This document shows positions 60,469 to 64,000 of a DNA stretch of 64,000 nt, piece after piece. Both the position numbers and the translations under genes were made by a program. The notes below the pieces were generated by a model that saw only the letters and a list, made by a program, of their open reading frames with translations, was not told the origin of the DNA and ran no database searches. Every line of letters starts with the position of its first letter. The stretch's first letter is position 1. The DNA comes from Streptomyces diacarni (lineage in GTDB: Bacteria > Actinomycetota > Actinomycetes > Streptomycetales > Streptomycetaceae): NCBI RefSeq assembly GCF_003323715.1, contig NZ_QOIN01000026.1, positions 62,001 through 126,000 of the forward strand, given 5' to 3'.

Positions 60469-61380
60469 TCAGGGTTTTGAGGGGAGGGCGGCTTGGAGGA
60501 AGGGTTCGACTACTCGGCGCCACTCCTCGGGCTGGTCGTAGTGGATGAGGTGGCCCGCCTCCGTCACCTCGGCGTAGATCCCACGCGGCAGCACCCGGAC
60601 CATCTCCTGGGCCTCGGCTCTGCCCAACTCTCCGTCCAGTCCCCGGACGACGAGGGTCGGGCAGCGCACCTGGGCGAGCTCGTCCCAGTGCGCGTCGTGG
60701 ATCCACGTCTCGCGCACCCGCATCATCACGCCGGGGGAGAAGACCGGCCGCCAGCCGTCCTCCCCCTCGGCCATCACCTCGGCGAAGTAGGCGCCGCGGG
60801 CGGGCCGGGAGCGCTCCAGCGTCGGATCGTCCTCGCCGAACCACTTGCGGACGTCGGCGAGCGTGGCGAACGGTACGGGCCAGGAGTCGAACCAGTGCTG
60901 CCATTCGTGCTGGGACTGCTCGCCGAGCGCGGAGGCCCGCATGTCGCTGATGACCAGCGCCTGCACCAGGTCGGGCCGTTTGGCGGCGAGCTGCCAGGCG
61001 GTCAGCGCGCCCATGGCGTGGCCGACGAGCGCGACGGGGCCCAGGGCGAGCTGTTCGAGAACGGCCTCGGCGTCGGCGACGTAGGCCTCACGGTCGTAGC
61101 GGGCGTCCTCGGGTTTGTCGCTGCGGCCGTGTCCGCGCTGGTCCAGGGCGACGGGGCGGTAGCGGTCCGCGAGCCAGCGGGCGGTGCCCGCCCAGTGGGA
61201 GGCGCGGCCCATCAGGCCGTGCAGTAACAGCACGCCGGGGGTCGCGCGGGCGCTCCGCGCCGGGGTCGAGGGCCCGGCGGGGCGCGGCCTGGCTTCCGGG
61301 CCCGTCTTGGGTGGGTCCGCGAATTCCCAGGCGGCCAAGCGGACTGCGTCCGCCCCCGTCACGTCGATCCGTCGCACCAT
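60469..61380 (-). CDS. Alpha/beta-hydrolase-fold protein with Ala at the nucleophile elbow
   Basis: 303-aa protein with the classic fold: oxyanion region LLLHGLMGRASHW, DQRGHGRSDKPED, elbow VGHAMGALTAW, late acid region RGLDGE and final His in AGHLIHYDQPEEW. The nucleophile of the GxSxG elbow is Ala (GHAMGA), so Ser/Asp/Cys-type covalent catalysis should be impossible. His and Asp are kept. It might be a non-hydrolytic enzyme, a binding protein or a receptor. The ATG start lies upstream of dmdR1 on the same strand (convergent with nothing), 426 bp away. Confidence 0.87.
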   Translation of the reverse strand: MVRRIDVTGADAVRLAAWEFADPPKTGPEARPRPAGPSTPARSARATPGVLLLHGLMGRASHWAGTARWLADRYRPVALDQRGHGRSDKPEDARYDREAYVADAEAVLEQLALGPVALVGHAMGALTAWQLAAKRPDLVQALVISDMRASALGEQSQHEWQHWFDSWPVPFATLADVRKWFGEDDPTLERSRPARGAYFAEVMAEGEDGWRPVFSPGVMMRVRETWIHDAHWDELAQVRCPTLVVRGLDGELGRAEAQEMVRVLPRGIYAEVTEAGHLIHYDQPEEWRRVVEPFLQAALPSKP

Positions 61381-61806
61381 GCGTGTGAGTCCCCCACTCC
61401 TGTGACCGCCGTCTCAGCCTATCGAACCTTTATTCGAACAGCCGGTGATCACGGCGAACACCCCACCTTCGAGTGACACGGGCGCGGGGTTGTCCGCCGT
61501 TCCCCGGGGGAGACAGGAACCGGGAGGGCGGCAGACCCTGAGGGCTCGGGGCTCCGGGTCGCCGTGGGGGGACATGGGGAGGCGGGGCTCCGGCGACCGA
61601 AGGCGCTGGGGCCCCGCCTGCTCGGTGGAGATGCCGTGGTCGGCGTGCGCCGCATCGGTGGCTCCCTTCCGCCCGAGGGGGCTCGGCGCCGTTGTGTTCC
61701 GGCAACTCTGGTACGCCGACCAGCGTTTGGGAAGACAGCCGCCTTCTCCCTTTCCTCCCCTTCGTCTCGCGGGGGGCTTCGTTCCGCCGCCCCGCGGGTG
61801 GGGCGC
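61381..61806. other. Spacer between dmdR1 and the hydrolase-fold gene
   Basis: 426 bp. No gene on the minus strand. On the plus strand it contains the 5' part of the long frame antisense to dmdR1. No iron-box-like sequence is obvious to me. Confidence 0.45.
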
Positions 61807-62499
61807 TCAGCGTTTGGCGACGAAGACGTGCGCCGCCACATCGTCCCCCAGCTCCGCCACCTCGCCGCTGCTGCCCACCTGGACACCCCCTGCCGCGCCG
61901 GCGCTGACGCTGACGACGGCGCCGGGCTGCACCCCTGCCCGCCGCAGCGTGTACATGAGCTGGGCGTCCATCTGGATGGGCTCGCCGATCCGGCGGACGA
62001 CGACCGTCTTGCCGTCCCCCTCGGCGTCGAGGTCGTTGAGGGAGACGAGCCCGTGGTCGAGGAACGGGTCGACGTCGCCCTTCTCGCCGAGTTCGCCGAG
62101 GCCCGGGATGGGGTTGCCGTACGGCGATTCGGTGGGATGGCGCAGCAGGTCGAGCACGCGGCGTTCGACGGCCTCGCTCATGACGTGTTCCCAGCGACAG
62201 GCCTCGGCGTGGACCTGTTCCCATTCCAGGCCGATGACGTCGACGAGGAGGCATTCGGCGAGCCGGTGTTTGCGCATGACGCGAGTGGCCAGCCTGCGGC
62301 CCTCCTCCGTCAGCTCGAGGTGGCGGTCCCCGGCGACCGTGACGAGTCCGTCCCGTTCCATACGGGCGACGGTCTGGCTGACCGTGGGCCCGCTCTGGTC
62401 GAGGCGCTCCGCGATGCGGGCACGCATCGGGACCACACCCTCCTCCTCGAGTTCCAGGATGGTGCGGAGATACATCTCCGTGGTGTCGATGAGTCCTGA
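61564..62499 (+). other. Long open frame antisense to dmdR1 (possible Adm)
   Basis: A 311-codon frame on the plus strand covers the whole of dmdR1; a second overlapping plus frame spans 61445-62515. In S. coelicolor an antiparallel gene, adm, overlapping dmdR1 has been reported to make protein. High-GC genes commonly throw such antisense frames, and no clear ribosome binding site or codon-position signal supports this one. Confidence 0.3.
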
Positions 62500-62502
62500 C
62501 AT
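61807..62502 (-). CDS. dmdR1: Iron-dependent DtxR-family repressor DmdR1
   Basis: 231-aa DtxR/IdeR-type repressor: N-terminal winged helix (MSGLIDTTEMYLRTILELEE, LDQSGPTVSQTVARMERDGL), metal-binding/dimer domain with CRWEHVMSEAVERRVL and HPTESPYGNPIP, and a C-terminal SH3-like domain. The ancillary and primary metal ligands (Met10, Cys102-type, Glu105-type, His106-type) appear present. It represses siderophore and iron-uptake genes when Fe2+ is bound. The length agrees with S. coelicolor DmdR1. Confidence 0.92.
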   Translation of the reverse strand: MSGLIDTTEMYLRTILELEEEGVVPMRARIAERLDQSGPTVSQTVARMERDGLVTVAGDRHLELTEEGRRLATRVMRKHRLAECLLVDVIGLEWEQVHAEACRWEHVMSEAVERRVLDLLRHPTESPYGNPIPGLGELGEKGDVDPFLDHGLVSLNDLDAEGDGKTVVVRRIGEPIQMDAQLMYTLRRAGVQPGAVVSVSAGAAGGVQVGSSGEVAELGDDVAAHVFVAKR

Positions 62503-62701
62503 GCGTAGCCCCTAGTCAGCTTGTGCGGTGGCCCTGCTAGCAATTCTGACGCATCCCGCTGACAACCGTCCCGCGGAAGGGCGGAGACGGTATTGACAGC
62601 CGGCGCCGACCAGTTGACAGAAGCAGGTCCAGACCTCAACGTGATCGCCGTACTACGGAACGGGACCGGTCAACGAGCGGCGAGGGGCGAGGGGCGACGC
62701 G

Positions 62702-63529
62702 ATGGGTGACGGCGGCGGGGCGGGTGCGGGGGCGGGAACGGCGGCGGACACGGGGACGGGCACGGGCACGGGCACAGGCACGGGGACGACGCTTGCCGGG
62801 GATTTCCTGGACGCGGCCATCGCGCTGTTGTCCGAGGTCAGGGACGGTGAGGCGGGGAACATCCGTGCTGCGGGCGCCCTGCTCGCGCGCACGGTTGCCG
62901 AGGGTGGCCGGGTCTTCGCTTTCGGTGCGGGGCACTCGTCCTTGCCGGCGCAGGACACCGTCTACCGGGCGGGCGGCCTGGCGGTGATGAATCTGCTCAA
63001 CGTTCCGGGCGCGGTGGGGGTCGACGTGCGGCCCGCCACGCTCGGCAGCGCGCTGGAGCGGGTCTCGGGGCTCGCGGCGGCGGCGCTGGACTCCAGCCCG
63101 GCGCGCGCGGGTGACGTGCTGATCGTGATCTCTCTCTCGGGCCGCAACGCGCTGCCCGTGGAGCTGGCGATGAACGCGCGGGCGCTGGGGCTGAAGGTCG
63201 TCGGCGTGACGTCGGTGGCGTACGCGCGCGAGACGCGCTCGCGGCACAGCACGGGCACGTTCCTCAAGGACCACTGCGACCTCGTCGTCGACAGCCGTAT
63301 CGCCCTGGGGGACGCGGAGCTGACCGCCGAGGGGGTGGAGGCGCCGTTCGCTCCGGCGTCCACGGTGGTCACGAGCGCGCTGATGCAGGCGATCGTCGCC
63401 GAGGCGACGGGTGAGCTGGTGCGCCGGGGTGTCGAGCCGCCGATGCTGCGCTCGGGGAACGTGGACGGCGGGCACGACTGGAACGCCCAGGTGATGGACG
63501 AGTACGCGGACCGGATCTTCTACCGCTGA
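62702..63529 (+). CDS. SIS-domain phosphosugar-binding protein
   Basis: 275-aa protein with a SIS domain (FAFGAGHSSLPAQDTVYRAGG, VLIVISLSGRNALPVELAMNA, GLKVVGVTSVAYA) and a C-terminal DGGHDWNAQVMDEYADRIFY. It resembles the YfeU/MurQ-like or AgaS-type sugar-phosphate isomerases and regulators. Residues about 5-29 are Gly/Ala/Thr-rich, encoded by GGCACG hexamers. The ATG at 62702 keeps this tract; an alternative start downstream of it would remove it. It is divergent from dmdR1. Confidence 0.86.
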   Translation: MGDGGGAGAGAGTAADTGTGTGTGTGTGTTLAGDFLDAAIALLSEVRDGEAGNIRAAGALLARTVAEGGRVFAFGAGHSSLPAQDTVYRAGGLAVMNLLNVPGAVGVDVRPATLGSALERVSGLAAAALDSSPARAGDVLIVISLSGRNALPVELAMNARALGLKVVGVTSVAYARETRSRHSTGTFLKDHCDLVVDSRIALGDAELTAEGVEAPFAPASTVVTSALMQAIVAEATGELVRRGVEPPMLRSGNVDGGHDWNAQVMDEYADRIFYR

Positions 63530-63605
63530 CACCGTCCATCCACGTCCATCCACCGCCCGATACCGGTCCTCCACCGCTGACGCCGGCGCCACCGGCGCCA
63601 CCGGC

Positions 63606-64000
63606 TCAGTGCCGGTACCCGTGGTCGGCTCCCCGCCTCTCCAGTACGCCCGCCAGATCGACCGCCACCGCGACGAGCGCGGCGGTCTGCTCGGCGTAGT
63701 CGGCGTCCTCCCGGTCGAAGGGGCGGCGGCCCGCCTCCCGCAGGAAGGTGACGACGCCGAGGGAGCGGCCCCGGCAGCGCAGCACCGTGCACAGGCCGTG
63801 CACGGTCCCGGCGGGCCAGCTGCGGGCGCGCGCCCACTCGCCCGCCTCGTGTGCGGCGGTGGTGTTGGTGCCGCCGCTGGCACGGACCGAGGTGCAGCGC
63901 TGGTAGGCCTGGAGCGCGGGGTGCCCTTCGGTGTAGGCGACGGGGATGCCGCTGGGCGCGTTCGCCTCGATGTACGGTGCACGGCCGCGGTCGGCGACGG
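63606..64000 (-). CDS. GAF-domain protein, C-terminal part
   Basis: The frame is open to the window edge; about 130 C-terminal codons are visible. Readable pieces are PALQAYQRCTSVRASGGTNT, WARARSWPAGTVHGLCTVL, RSLGVVTFLREAGRRPFDR and EDADYAEQTAALVAVAVDLA, the last strands and helix of a GAF domain that ends the protein. Streptomyces proteins of this kind carry PAS/GAF sensors, sometimes with PP2C phosphatase domains at the other end; the N-terminal part is outside the window. Confidence 0.75.
   Translation of the reverse strand, partial: VADRGRAPYIEANAPSGIPVAYTEGHPALQAYQRCTSVRASGGTNTTAAHEAGEWARARSWPAGTVHGLCTVLRCRGRSLGVVTFLREAGRRPFDREDADYAEQTAALVAVAVDLAGVLERRGADHGYRH

Noticed and set aside
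62549..62565. CTGACGCATCCCGCTGAC upstream of dmdR1
   Set aside because: Looks like the operator at first glance but the second arm is a direct, not inverted, copy and the spacing is wrong.
1..64000. tRNA, rRNA, insertion sequences, integrase or attachment sites
   Set aside because: I looked for transposase-like proteins, terminal inverted repeats and tRNA-like clover-leaf sequence and found none that I could support.

Overview
The window is very GC-rich. It uses GTG/TTG starts and overlapping stop/start codons freely, and it carries a conservon, an AfsR/AfsK-type signalling pair, DmdR1 and several F420-linked enzymes. This points to a Streptomyces chromosome, most likely a core-arm region comparable to the S. 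coelicolor afsR-afsS-afsK to dmdR1 interval (synteny recalled from knowledge, not searched). All functions below are inferred from sequence motifs alone.

Layout. 1-154 is the start of an F420-type oxidoreductase. 406-6084 is a fully overlapping conservon operon (cvnA-B-C-D plus two P450s, the first with altered signature motifs). 6321-7541 is an amidohydrolase. 8104-11894 holds an AfsR-type regulator, an AfsS-like 49-aa peptide and a small secreted peptide. 11954-16426 holds an acyl-CoA ligase divergent from a thiolase/DUF35/crotonase operon. 16643-21778 holds two surface or membrane proteins and an AfsK-type kinase. 22086-22733 is a TetR regulator. 22838-33191 holds further acyl-CoA genes (dehydrogenase, F420 nitroreductase-like protein, thiolase-like protein, DUF35, NDP-forming CoA ligase, crotonase, flavin reductase) plus a flavin monooxygenase and a GNAT. 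33219-40976 holds a quinone reductase, an MFS transporter, two GlxA/AraC regulators, an alcohol dehydrogenase and an aldehyde dehydrogenase. 41428-50261 holds an SDR, a cyclase, an acyl-CoA dehydrogenase pair with an amidohydrolase, and an AMP-forming ligase. 50411-64000 is housekeeping and regulatory: STAS protein, sigma/anti-sigma pair, PurU, a secreted-domain protein, an NsdA-like regulator, a prim-pol protein, an alpha/beta-hydrolase-fold protein, DmdR1, a SIS protein and a GAF protein.

The main discovery candidate is a dispersed catabolic regulon. Ten copies of a 15-bp palindrome (consensus CTGACGnnnCGTCAG) lie within 48 kb, nearly all directly upstream of or between divergent acyl-CoA, amidohydrolase and F420 genes, and I saw none upstream of the unrelated genes. 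The only TetR gene in the window carries one half-site at its start codon and is the natural candidate regulator. The enzyme set (two ligase types, acyl-CoA dehydrogenases, crotonases, an SDR, thiolase-like plus DUF35 retro-aldolase candidates, two amidohydrolases, a cyclase, F420 oxidoreductases) resembles ring or side-chain catabolism of a polycyclic or terpenoid acid. The substrate cannot be read from the sequence.

A second theme is a family of degenerate minisatellites (22-bp, 30-bp, 29-bp, 21-bp and 7-bp periods). They fill many spacers of this cluster and run in frame into the ends of some of its enzymes. The most striking cases are a 13-unit 22-bp array before afsR and an exact decapeptide-repeat tail on an acyl-CoA dehydrogenase.
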